A stretch of DNA of 64,000 nt, from positions 1 to 64,000 of the forward strand of contig JAFLCP010000024.1 of assembly GCA_017303505.1 (NCBI GenBank), in the 5' to 3' direction. Below are positions 28,795 through 36,465 of the stretch, piece after piece. Position 1 is the first letter of the stretch, and each line of letters opens with the position of its first letter. The position numbers were made by a program, and so were the translations under genes. The notes below the pieces were generated by a model. That model saw nothing but the letters and a program-made list of their open reading frames with translations. It searched no databases and was not told where the DNA came from. The stretch comes from Planctomycetota bacterium (lineage in GTDB: Bacteria > Planctomycetota > Planctomycetia > Pirellulales > Pirellulaceae).

Positions 28795-30021
28795 TCATTT
28801 TGCTTTCAAGAGTGTTGGGGGAATGAACTCTGTTTTGGGTTCGTAGTTGAAATAATTGCCTGCAGGTGTGTTCGCTCCCCAGCCCCAGATTTGTCCATCT
28901 TGGTGAACGGCAAATGCCTGATAGTCCCCAGCATGAATGCTCTTGATGTTTTGGATACCACTCACCATTTTGGGCTCAAGTCTACCTTCTTCAAATTCAT
29001 TAGGTATGCCCAAACAGCCGTACGTATTGGAACCCCAAGTCCACACGTTGCCGGCTTCATCTAAGGCCATGGAGTAAGAGTAGCCTGCTTGAACTTTGGC
29101 AATCTTGGGTAGGCCTTGGCATTTCGCTGGATACTGATAATACGTCTCACCTATACCCATGCGTTTAGGAAAACCGAGTTCGCCATCTTCGTTATTACCC
29201 CAAGCAAAAACTTCCCCCGCTTTGTTCAAAGCCAGGACGTGATAGTGGCCCCCTTCCACTTGCACGATGTCACGTAAGCCCTCAATGCGGATTGGCTTGG
29301 GGGTTGGGTCCATGTCACGATCGAGAAAACTCCACCGACTGGTACGTCCCAATAGTGCGCCGAACTTACTACCCCAACCCCACACCGAGCCATCTTTCTT
29401 TACTACAAAGCCCGTGTTGAGAGCAGTCGCAATGGAAACATTGTCTTGGCCTAAGCTTTGGATTTTGATGAAGTCCATGGCGCTGGAAGGAGCCTCACCC
29501 AAAATTCCATAAGTTTCATTTCCGCTAACATAAACGGAGCCATCTCGCGTTAAGGCCAAGAGGAAGCCTGACCCAACTGCGATCTGAATTACATCTCGTA
29601 AGGCGGAGTGAAGATGAGGTTGTTGTTTGGGTTCTGGTTGAAACGAAAAACTTCCCCAAGACCAAACTTTTCCAGTCTGCGATAATGCAGCCGAGTAGGA
29701 CTCAAAGGTGGCGATCTGTTGAATCTCTTGCAATTGAGTAATCGGTTCGAAATTAAAGCGGATTTCAATTTCGCGCGAATCGCCACGCGCCCCGTCATTC
29801 TCTTCGCCCGAAGCAGCAACAGTGCCATCGGCTTGCAACCAAAGCACATGACTGGTGGAAACTATGTAGGGGATTTCTGAATGCAGATTCGAAGCAGAAT
29901 CACTATTCTGAGCCAATAAGAGTTGAGAGCTCAATGCAACGTACAGAAAGCCAATGGTGAGGAAGGGGAGGAGCGGGCCAATAAAGTGGCTCGAAACTCG
30001 GGTTGGGAAAATCAGGGACAT
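28795..30021 (-). CDS. Secreted RCC1-repeat beta-propeller protein
   Basis: This 408-residue protein has an N-terminal hydrophobic segment (FIGPLLPFLTIGFLYVALSSQLLLA). RCC1-type repeats follow, marked by VWSWGSFSF, VYVSGNETYGILG, VWGWGSKFGALLG, VFAWGNNEDGELG, VWTWGSNTYGCLG and IWGWGANTPAG. The order corresponds to one seven-bladed propeller. RCC1 propellers bind proteins or act as scaffolds; in bacteria their roles are mostly unknown. Expressed convergently with the PQQ-propeller gene, and no enzymatic domain is attached. Confidence 0.85.
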   Translation of the reverse strand: MSLIFPTRVSSHFIGPLLPFLTIGFLYVALSSQLLLAQNSDSASNLHSEIPYIVSTSHVLWLQADGTVAASGEENDGARGDSREIEIRFNFEPITQLQEIQQIATFESYSAALSQTGKVWSWGSFSFQPEPKQQPHLHSALRDVIQIAVGSGFLLALTRDGSVYVSGNETYGILGEAPSSAMDFIKIQSLGQDNVSIATALNTGFVVKKDGSVWGWGSKFGALLGRTSRWSFLDRDMDPTPKPIRIEGLRDIVQVEGGHYHVLALNKAGEVFAWGNNEDGELGFPKRMGIGETYYQYPAKCQGLPKIAKVQAGYSYSMALDEAGNVWTWGSNTYGCLGIPNEFEEGRLEPKMVSGIQNIKSIHAGDYQAFAVHQDGQIWGWGANTPAGNYFNYEPKTEFIPPTLLKAK

Positions 30022-30331
30022 GTGAAAGCCTAAGTAGACGAGAACTTGTTGTTATCGTTCCCATGATATTCCTGATGTAAGCCGAAGGAACAGGGGAATC
30101 GATCAGGCTAGGCACGTGAAAATCGATCAAAACAAACGGTGCACACTGGTGACGGACTCGGCAACCAGAAGTGGTCCGTTTTGCCGCAACCACCTGATTG
30201 GATGGTCAAAGTAGAGATTTGTGAAAACTTCCGACGCTTAACGTTGATTGCTATCTAGTTTACGATTAAATTGCCACTCTTGTGAGGTGCCTCTGTAAGG
30301 GCTGAACTTAAGTTTATTGAAGGTGAGTGCA

Positions 30332-30547
30332 ATGAAGGCTTTTGGATTGTTGGGACGTGGGGCGCTGGGGGAAATTTTTCGCTGGTTCTTCAAGGTTTTA
30401 ATCTATGACATTATCGTGACGTCGATCTCGGAAATCTTGGGCGTACCACGTATCGTCGCTCTCTTTATCTTCTTGGGGATCATGTTGGTGATTGGTGTTG
30501 TCGGCTATATCATCAAGCAGCGTGTCAGCCCTGGTTTAGACGATTAA
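30332..30547 (+). CDS. Small membrane protein upstream of AIM24
   Basis: A 71-residue protein with a hydrophobic hairpin: a first segment around IFRWFFKVLIYDIIVTSISEI and a second LFIFLGIMLVIGVVGYII. It has no family I recognise. AAGGTGAG precedes ATG 30332 at good spacing, and in-frame TTG and GTG lie a few codons upstream. The AIM24-like gene starts 21 nt after its stop, so both are probably co-transcribed. Confidence 0.65.
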   Translation: MKAFGLLGRGALGEIFRWFFKVLIYDIIVTSISEILGVPRIVALFIFLGIMLVIGVVGYIIKQRVSPGLDD

Positions 30548-30568
30548 GCGTTATTCAGTTCGAGATAT

Positions 30569-31255
30569 ATGCAATACTCTATCAATCACGGTCCCAGTTA
30601 TCCCTCGCTTGATTTTGTGTTAGACGAGGGGGAGACCGTGATGGCCGAGCCTGAAGCGATGCTGGCGATGTCGACCAGCATCGAGATCTCATCGGGGTTG
30701 GGTGCGCAAACCACTTCCAAGATATGGGGTGGCTTGCGCAGTGTTGCTGCCGGCGAAAGCATGTTTACGGCAATCTTCAAAGCGAAGCGGGCTGAGAGTT
30801 TCTTGAGTTTAGCTCCGCGGCTGCCAGGCGACATTTTGCATCTGACGGTCGATGGTGAGACTCAATACTACTTGACCAAAGGGAGTTATCTGGCGACCAC
30901 CGAAGGGGTAAAGATCGATTTTACCTACGCAGGTGTTCGCGGGTGGATGGCGAAGAAAGGCCTCTTCTTGATGAAGACAACGGGAACAGGAAACGTGTTC
31001 TGTTCCAGTTTCGGTTGTATTGTTCGGCGTGAACTCGCCGACGGTGAAAAGTTCGTGGTGGATAACCGATTCGTGATCGCGTTTTCTTCGACCATTCAAT
31101 ATCAACTGGTGAAAGCGGCACAGGGATTGGTGAACTCTTACTTCTCCGGTGGCGGTTTAGTGAATCGATACATCGGGCCTGGTGTCATTTATTATCAGAC
31201 ACGCGGTGCAACAGGTGCTGGGCTCTTCGGCAAGATGTTTGATATGGTGACTTAG
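30569..31255 (+). CDS. AIM24/TIGR00266-family protein
   Basis: This 228-residue protein matches the AIM24 family: SYPSLDFVLDEGETVMAEPEAMLAM near the start, then AAGESMFTAIFKAKR, LAPRLPGDILHLTV, GTGNVFCSSFG and VDNRFVIAFSSTIQYQLV. A glycine-rich C-terminus ends in GPGVIYYQTRG. The fold is a double-stranded beta structure related to tubby and scramblase-like domains. Bacterial members have no established biochemical role; the mitochondrial homologue affects inner membrane organisation. Length is normal. The small membrane protein gene precedes it. Confidence 0.9.
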   Translation: MQYSINHGPSYPSLDFVLDEGETVMAEPEAMLAMSTSIEISSGLGAQTTSKIWGGLRSVAAGESMFTAIFKAKRAESFLSLAPRLPGDILHLTVDGETQYYLTKGSYLATTEGVKIDFTYAGVRGWMAKKGLFLMKTTGTGNVFCSSFGCIVRRELADGEKFVVDNRFVIAFSSTIQYQLVKAAQGLVNSYFSGGGLVNRYIGPGVIYYQTRGATGAGLFGKMFDMVT

Positions 31256-31261
31256 GCCCTG

Positions 31262-31289
31262 CTGCCACGCCGAATTAAATTCGTGGCAG
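31262..31289. terminator. Bidirectional hairpin between AIM24 and M48 genes
   Basis: CTGCCACG (31262-31269) pairs with CGTGGCAG (31282-31289). The loop is AT-rich (CCGAATTAAATT). It lies at the junction of two convergent genes and overlaps the last codons of the M48 gene. There is no long T-run. Confidence 0.5.
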
Positions 31290-32576
31290 TGGAGCTCGCT
31301 CGATATCTAAGCGGTTGATCCATAAGTACAGAATTCGTTTCTTAAAGCCGGGATGCGACTTGGCTTCCCCAACTTGAAACTCCTCTGGAATTCGAAACAG
31401 AACTAGATCGGGATTATTTTCGAGTTTGCCAACGATGCGATCTATTTGCATCGGAGTTAATGTCGAGTGGCCATCCCAACCGCAAGTTTTCTTCCAATCG
31501 AGGCGCGGCACTTCTTTCAATAGATCATATACTCGCAACATAGCCTCACGTTTCTCTGTGGCATCACTATCGGTGGCAGCATCCGACCAAAAGAAATCCA
31601 TCAAGCCTCGGACGGATAAGTTCGGACGCTCGGCTTTGTAATCTTTGATGGCCGTGGCGACACGCTTTTTGATTTGTTCTGCATCTTCGATTTCAAATCC
31701 TAGAGCTTGCTCATAAATGGTGTAGGCCGAGTCTGGATTCGGAATTTCGCCGTTGTTGATTGCCTGGGTCACGTACATCAAGACTTCATGCTCAGCTTCC
31801 GTCGCAGAGCCTGTTTTCAGTAGGTCAGTGATGGCTACCTCGATACCGGAAACACGAGCACCATACTCATCACAGAGGTATTCGCACACTTGTGAGAGTT
31901 TGGCACGTGGTAGCGAGGTGACGTACAAGAATAGCCAGGCAACGCCAACCGCAATCATGACACCGAAGCCACCCCAGACAGCTACCTGCTGGTAGACAAA
32001 AAGCGAAAGCACGGCGCCGGCGATGATTTGTAACAAAGCAGCTTGGTCGAGCCTCAGGGCGTAAGGAAACAAATGGCCCAATTCATGGCCGATCCAGCTC
32101 TTGAGTTCTTGAGGTGTCATGACGTGCAACGTTTTGCGATGCAGATACACGCCGCGCATAAAGGGTAGGAAGCGAGATAATCCGAAGCTCACTGCAAAGG
32201 CATTGAGTTGTTTATCGTTGGTGATATAGACGCGGACTTTTCGTTTCGGAATTTGTAGCTCCTTAAGAACACCGTCGACTAACTGCCGCAGATTGTGTTT
32301 GTCAAAGACACCGTAGCGGGCTGTTTCCGAAAGTTGGTCGATTTCTTTCTTTTTGGTCGCAATAACGCAGATGAGGCTTGGCAGGAATTGCATTGGGACT
32401 AGCAGCGTGACGACCGTGGCGCTGATCCAATCTTGGGGGAGTTTGTTCCATTGGATGAAAGGGAGCAGGCCCAAGGCGATGATGAACAAAGAAATTTCCA
32501 GAACCCAACCCACTTTTTGGCCATGTTCGAATCGCGCGTGTATTTCGTTATAACGAGGAATTGCCATCGCACCCAT
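31275..32576 (-). CDS. M48-family membrane metallopeptidase
   Basis: This 433-residue protein has two N-terminal membrane segments (about 24-42 and 50-70). The zinc motif HELGH follows in LKSWIGHELGHLFPYALR, then a membrane hairpin, and the third ligand region is in CEYLCDEYGARVSG. This is the M48/HtpX-like order. A C-terminal domain of about 170 residues extends past the usual HtpX length (LKEVPRLDWKKTCGWDGHS, FRIPEEFQVGEAKSHPGFKKRI). Probable role: quality control of membrane proteins. No partner gene is obvious. Confidence 0.85.
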   Translation of the reverse strand: MGAMAIPRYNEIHARFEHGQKVGWVLEISLFIIALGLLPFIQWNKLPQDWISATVVTLLVPMQFLPSLICVIATKKKEIDQLSETARYGVFDKHNLRQLVDGVLKELQIPKRKVRVYITNDKQLNAFAVSFGLSRFLPFMRGVYLHRKTLHVMTPQELKSWIGHELGHLFPYALRLDQAALLQIIAGAVLSLFVYQQVAVWGGFGVMIAVGVAWLFLYVTSLPRAKLSQVCEYLCDEYGARVSGIEVAITDLLKTGSATEAEHEVLMYVTQAINNGEIPNPDSAYTIYEQALGFEIEDAEQIKKRVATAIKDYKAERPNLSVRGLMDFFWSDAATDSDATEKREAMLRVYDLLKEVPRLDWKKTCGWDGHSTLTPMQIDRIVGKLENNPDLVLFRIPEEFQVGEAKSHPGFKKRILYLWINRLDIERAPLPRI

Positions 32577-32720
32577 TACTCTCCAATAGCCCGTCTGATG
32601 CCACTCTTTATGCTACAGAATCACTGGCCGAGTTAGTAGATGCCCTGCTGTGCCGCAGGGAGTAGTTCAGTGAACGGGAATTGTGAATCCCTGATTTATG
32701 GCTAAAATGCGGGCTTTACA

Positions 32721-32736
32721 GGGGAGAACTGTCCCC
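32721..32736. repeat. Intergenic palindrome GGGGAGAACTGTCCCC
   Basis: The arms GGGGA and TCCCC flank GAACTG. It lies upstream of the deoxyhypusine-synthase-like gene, and a CCCTGC/GCAGGG hairpin lies just before it at about 32643-32661. A regulatory role or a repeat remnant are both possible. Confidence 0.3.
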
Positions 32737-32777
32737 GAACGTCGACTTTTTGTTCCCTAAAGTCTGTGAGTATTGGC

Positions 32778-33794
32778 ATGACATCGCTTCCCGTATTGGA
32801 ATTCGTTCTACGCAACTACAAGAATTTTAACGCACGGGTCACTCGAGATGCGTTGTTGGCTTATTGGAGTCACTTACAGGCTGACGGCAAGATGTTTTGG
32901 ACGTTGGCCGGTGCTATGTCTTCGGCTCAATTGGGAATCTCGCTTGCACCAGCGATTGAAGAAGGGATCATTCACGGCATTTCTTCGACCGGTGCCAATT
33001 TAGAAGAATCTCTGTTTCGTTTAGTGGCGAACGATTTTTATAAGGACTTCCCGGAATATCGTTATCTCACCAAGAGCGATGATACCCGCATCCTAAAGGC
33101 CCACATGCGACGCGTGACCGACACGAGCATACCCGAAGATGAAGCGTTTCGGGCGGTCGAGAAGTTTATTGTGCCGATGTGGAAGAATGCTACCGAGAAA
33201 AATGAACGCCGATATTGGCACGAATATTTCTATGAGCTGATTCAGAAATTGCCCGCGAAACTTCATCAGGGGAATGCGACGGAATCATGGCTTTTGGCGG
33301 CGGCCAAAAAGAACTTGCCTATGGTGGTTCCTGGCTATGAAGATTCTACGTTTGGAAACATCTTTGCTTCTTACGTTAAAACGGCTGAGTGCTCCGCTTC
33401 GATTGTGAAATCGGGTGTTGAGTATATGGCAGGTTTCTACGATGACTATCAACAGCTATCGCAGGGTACAGGGGTCGGTTTCTTCCAAATCGGTGGCGGT
33501 ATCGCGGGCGATTTTCCCATTTGTGTAGTCCCTTCGATCAAATATGACCTAAAGAAACGCGTCAAACCGTGGGCCTACTTCTGTCAGATTTCCGACTCGA
33601 CGACTTCTTATGGTTCTTATTCGGGCGCAACACCCAACGAAAAAATCACTTGGGATAAGTTAACTGAAAAAACTCCCATGTTTGTGATTGAGTCCGATGC
33701 GACCATCGTGGCACCATTGATGCTCAATGCACTGCTGGAGTGCAAACGCAATCCCAAAGAGGCGAATAAACTGATCGCCAAAATGATGAAGTAA
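32778..33794 (+). CDS. Deoxyhypusine synthase-like protein lacking the catalytic lysine
   Basis: This protein of 338 residues aligns along its length with the deoxyhypusine synthase superfamily: MFWTLAGAMSSAQLG, ISSTGANLEESLFRL, VPGYEDSTFGNIFAS and ATPNEKITWDKL. In true synthases the segment after the triple glycine carries the lysine that forms the enzyme-substrate imine (GGGVxKHH). Here it reads GGGIAGDFPICVVP, with Gly at that position. A group of bacterial homologues shares this form, and bacteria generally lack the eIF5A substrate. The NAD-binding fold seems retained, so another polyamine or NAD-linked reaction is possible. ATG 32778 is used; GTG 32766 is an alternative. Confidence 0.85.
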   Translation: MTSLPVLEFVLRNYKNFNARVTRDALLAYWSHLQADGKMFWTLAGAMSSAQLGISLAPAIEEGIIHGISSTGANLEESLFRLVANDFYKDFPEYRYLTKSDDTRILKAHMRRVTDTSIPEDEAFRAVEKFIVPMWKNATEKNERRYWHEYFYELIQKLPAKLHQGNATESWLLAAAKKNLPMVVPGYEDSTFGNIFASYVKTAECSASIVKSGVEYMAGFYDDYQQLSQGTGVGFFQIGGGIAGDFPICVVPSIKYDLKKRVKPWAYFCQISDSTTSYGSYSGATPNEKITWDKLTEKTPMFVIESDATIVAPLMLNALLECKRNPKEANKLIAKMMK

Positions 33795-33803
33795 ACTCGG
33801 TTC

Positions 33804-34343
33804 TTAGGCTTGTCCGTTTTGCGGCCAATGCCAAACTCGCTGATTCGAGCCACTGTTGAGGAATATCCAAACAGTGGCTTTTTTATTGGGTTGGGACTCA
33901 TTCAATTTCCAATGCTGCAGCGCGTAGTCGAGCCGCAGGATTTTAACACCCCAGCGATTGGTATGCTGGAATTCAAGACGAGTACGATCGAAGCGAATAC
34001 AGCTAGGCAACCACGGTATAGCACTGACTATAGCGGCAAGCCAGTTCGCGAAATGGAGAGCATCTAAGCGAATGGCATCCACTGAGTTGAAGTGATGAGT
34101 CAGCGCGAATTTACGGAAGTATTTTTCGAAGTCGCGTCCCAATGCGCGATGGCAATAGGGGAGCAGTGTTGACGTTTGATGAATGCGTTTGCGAACCAGC
34201 GTTTCACGATGGGCGAGAAGTTGTAGCGAATCAATGCTCGGTGAATGGAGATCCGTTTGTGGCTGCACTCCACTCGCCTCGGTTAAGCGTCGTGCGAGAT
34301 TCGCTTGTTGTTGCTGGAGTTCGGCGATTTCTTTGTCGCTCAT
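33804..34343 (-). CDS. Partner protein of the MNIO enzyme (DUF2063/SCO6045-like, tentative)
   Basis: A 179-residue protein encoded last in the MNIO operon. Its start overlaps the MNIO stop by ATGA (34340-34343), so they are translationally coupled. It has an N-terminal helical part (DKEIAELQQQQANLARRL), then RETLVRKRIHQTSTLLPYCHRALGRDFEKYFRKFA. The latter resembles the helical DUF2063-type partners that bind the precursor and dock to DUF692 enzymes. A beta-rich C-terminal part follows (DRTRLEFQHTNRWGVKILRLDYALQHW). The resemblance is weak and position-based, so function as a precursor-recognition partner is inferred. It has no membrane segment or signal peptide. Confidence 0.6.
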   Translation of the reverse strand: MSDKEIAELQQQQANLARRLTEASGVQPQTDLHSPSIDSLQLLAHRETLVRKRIHQTSTLLPYCHRALGRDFEKYFRKFALTHHFNSVDAIRLDALHFANWLAAIVSAIPWLPSCIRFDRTRLEFQHTNRWGVKILRLDYALQHWKLNESQPNKKATVWIFLNSGSNQRVWHWPQNGQA

Positions 34344-35179
34344 CCGAATTCCTCCAGAATCGTTCGGGCTCGTTGTAGCTCGGGAACCAATTCGGAAAGG
34401 TCGGGGATGTTCAGATCCCGTTCGAGGATGATGCCCTTTACGGAGCCGTACTTCACGACTTCGGTTAACAATTGCCAAATCTCTTCTTGCGTGGTGGTGT
34501 TATGCGAGTCATGCCATTGCCCCTCTGCATATCGAGCGCCGACGAAATGAAGTTGAACGATGCGTTCACGGGGTAAGCGGTGGAGGAAAGTGATGGGATC
34601 GAATTGGTAGTTCTGGGAATTAATGAAGAGGTTGGTGACATCTAACAAGAGTCCAACATTGTTTTGTTCACATATTTCGCATAAGAAATCGGCGTCTTCG
34701 TATTGGTCATTCTGATACCGAAATGGTTCGGTGATGTTTTCCAATATCAGTGGAATCGGCGATTGGTCCTGGAAGGCCGTGATATTGTGTCGCAGGACTC
34801 GCAAGGACGCGCGAGTTTTTGGGAGAGGTGTTAAGTGTCCGATGTCGATGCCATCTGCGCGGGTAAAGGCGATATGGTCACTGCACCAAGGTGGTTGTAG
34901 CGAACGGAGTAACTCCACGAAGTGCTTGGTATAGACAGGGTCGAGTCCATCGGCTGAGCCGAGAGAAAGTGCGAGGCCGTGCGGGGTAGTCTGAAAGTTG
35001 CGTTGAAGCCATGCAAGTTCGTCTTGGGACGAAGTGGAGTTTGAGAAAAAATGGTCCGCGACGAGTTCGAGGAAATCGATGGCGGAGCGTTGCAAGAAGA
35101 GTTGATTGCGGAACGGTTGACGATACCCAATGCCGACGCCGAGTTTGGGAAGGTTCGCGAATGAAAACTTATTACCCAC
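34340..35179 (-). CDS. DUF692/MNIO-family multinuclear non-haem iron oxidative enzyme
   Basis: This 279-residue protein is a DUF692 TIM barrel (MbnB, TglH and BufB type). Metal-ligand motifs are in order: IDFLELVADHFF, PHGLALSLGS, CSDHIAFTRADG, LILENITEP, LLLDVTNLFINSQN, QLHFVGARY with WHDSHN, and ILERDLNIP. MNIO enzymes use two or three irons to oxidise Cys or other residues in ribosomal peptides. GTG at 35179 is selected: GGAGG lies 5 nt upstream and the conserved KLGVGIGYR follows shortly after. The frame extends to 35266, but that part reads the Gly/Cys tail codons of the upstream gene out of frame. The likely substrate is that tail. Confidence 0.85.
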   Translation of the reverse strand: MGNKFSFANLPKLGVGIGYRQPFRNQLFLQRSAIDFLELVADHFFSNSTSSQDELAWLQRNFQTTPHGLALSLGSADGLDPVYTKHFVELLRSLQPPWCSDHIAFTRADGIDIGHLTPLPKTRASLRVLRHNITAFQDQSPIPLILENITEPFRYQNDQYEDADFLCEICEQNNVGLLLDVTNLFINSQNYQFDPITFLHRLPRERIVQLHFVGARYAEGQWHDSHNTTTQEEIWQLLTEVVKYGSVKGIILERDLNIPDLSELVPELQRARTILEEFG

Positions 35180-36185
35180 CGCAGCCTCCGCATCCACCTG
35201 AGCCGCATCCACCTGAGCCACAGCCTCCAGAACCGCAACCTCCAGAACCGCAACCACCTGAGCCACAACCGCCGGCGATTTGATTTGTCCAGCCTGTCGA
35301 GTGGGAGCTTGCCGCTAGTCCTTGCGGACCGAAAGCGTGAAGTAACGGATCGAGTTCCGAGTTCTGAAGAGCGACGAGTCCAAAGATCCCCATAGCAAGA
35401 ACGGTTGGCGAATGTTGATCGGATGAAACGTTGTTGGTTAGATAGTCCCTACGGCGACTTGGAGATTTCAGTGCGGAGAAAGCGATCCGTAGGTCTTTGA
35501 GGTATTGTGAGCCTCGTTCGGTCATCGGCGAACGTTTGCTCACGAAGAAAAGAAAAAGTGAGCCTACGGCCATGCCCATGATCAGAAAGGCGATATTCAA
35601 ATGTTGGTGATAGATCGCGGCGATCAGTTTGTAGGCACCAAGCGATACAAAGCTGAGGATGGCAGCGCGAGATAGGGTTTGGGCTCTTTTGGTATCTTCC
35701 TCGCTATTTATCAATCCTTGTTGTTGCAAGGCAAATCGAAGTTCTTCGCCATAGCGAAGCAAGGGTTGCCACATTTGTTGTAATGCTTCTTTGATCGTGC
35801 AAGGGTTGGAGCGAAGGCCATTGATGACGATTTGATGCAATTGCGTTAAGTCTTGGCCGAAATCTCGGGGGGCTGCCAAGGTCCACTTGGATGGAAGCTG
35901 ACCAACCTGATACCACCTGCGTTCAGGTTTGATTTCAATGATCCGCTTTTTTTCGACGAGGTCGACAAAAACGGTGCGGAAGACTTCGGGGATGCCCCCT
36001 CTCAAATAAGCGATATGGAAAGGATTGGGATTGGGAGGGATTGAAAGAGGAGCGGGTGGGCTAGCAGGCCTAGAGGTCCCAACATAGCGAGCCACAAAAA
36101 GCCAGAAGATGAACCAAACCGTATAAAGAGCGAGAAACGCAGGGCCGTACATCTGTCCGATTGGGTTGTCGAATAGCCAATCCAT
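35172..36185 (-). CDS. TIGR04222-type membrane protein with a seven-cysteine C-terminal tail (putative MNIO substrate)
   Basis: A 337-residue protein. One membrane segment is at about 12-33 (MYGPAFLALYTVWFIFWLFVA). A region of about 140 residues follows with IAYLRGGIPEVFRTVFVDLVEKKRI, the opening typical of TIGR04222 proteins. Two membrane segments lie around 180-222 (AILSFVSLGAYKLIAAI and LIMGMAVGSLFLFFV). The protein ends in a 33-residue tail of GSGGC units containing seven cysteines. Genes for DUF692 and a partner follow, with start codons overlapping. A membrane-anchored peptide substrate is inferred. ATG 36185 has GGAG 8 nt upstream; the frame runs on to a GTG at 36248. Confidence 0.8.
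   Translation of the reverse strand: MDWLFDNPIGQMYGPAFLALYTVWFIFWLFVARYVGTSRPASPPAPLSIPPNPNPFHIAYLRGGIPEVFRTVFVDLVEKKRIIEIKPERRWYQVGQLPSKWTLAAPRDFGQDLTQLHQIVINGLRSNPCTIKEALQQMWQPLLRYGEELRFALQQQGLINSEEDTKRAQTLSRAAILSFVSLGAYKLIAAIYHQHLNIAFLIMGMAVGSLFLFFVSKRSPMTERGSQYLKDLRIAFSALKSPSRRRDYLTNNVSSDQHSPTVLAMGIFGLVALQNSELDPLLHAFGPQGLAASSHSTGWTNQIAGGCGSGGCGSGGCGSGGCGSGGCGSGGCGGCGG
35175..35273 (-). repeat. 15-bp tandem repeats encoding the GSGGC tail
   Basis: Thirty-three codons encode GGC, then five GSGGC units, then GGCGG. The codons for repeated units vary synonymously (TGC/TGT, TCT/TCA, GGA/GGT/GGC), which indicates selection on the amino acids. The last codons also provide GGAGG and the GTG start of the MNIO gene. 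Confidence 0.85.
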
Positions 36186-36361
36186 AATTGGACTCCAGCG
36201 TCGAACTTTGAGAAGTGACTTAAGGGAGTGTTCTACCGGACTAGGCACATTTTAAGCATTTCTGGGGCGCGAGCCCATGCGAGGGATTTTTGCTCAACGG
36301 AGGATGGATGCTGGGGGTGTAAATAGTGGGGCAAAATGTCACAAAATGTGGCAGGGAGCCT

Positions 36362-36391
36362 TTGACGCGAAAGCGGCTTTAGGGTTAGGAT
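36362..36391 (+). promoter_or_regulatory. Sigma-70-type promoter upstream of the DUF1559 gene
   Basis: TTGACG (36362-36367) and TAGGAT (36386-36391) are spaced by 18 bp. They lie about 75 bp before the DUF1559 start, whose ribosome site is GGGGA. Confidence 0.4.
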
Positions 36392-36465
36392 AAACCCGCT
36401 TCTTTATGAAGTTATTGTAAGGATGCTATTCTCGTCGCCCTTATTCGTTCATTTGGGGAAATCTT

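Noticed and set aside
34340..35266. Longer DUF692 frame beginning at 35266
   Set aside because: The first 29 codons read the tail repeats of the upstream gene out of frame; the family starts at KLGVGIGYR, and GTG 35179 has a good ribosome site.
35011..35283. Plus-strand frame rich in PPEPQ repeats
   Set aside because: It is the antisense reading of the Cys/Gly tail codons of the TIGR04222-type gene and the start of the MNIO gene.
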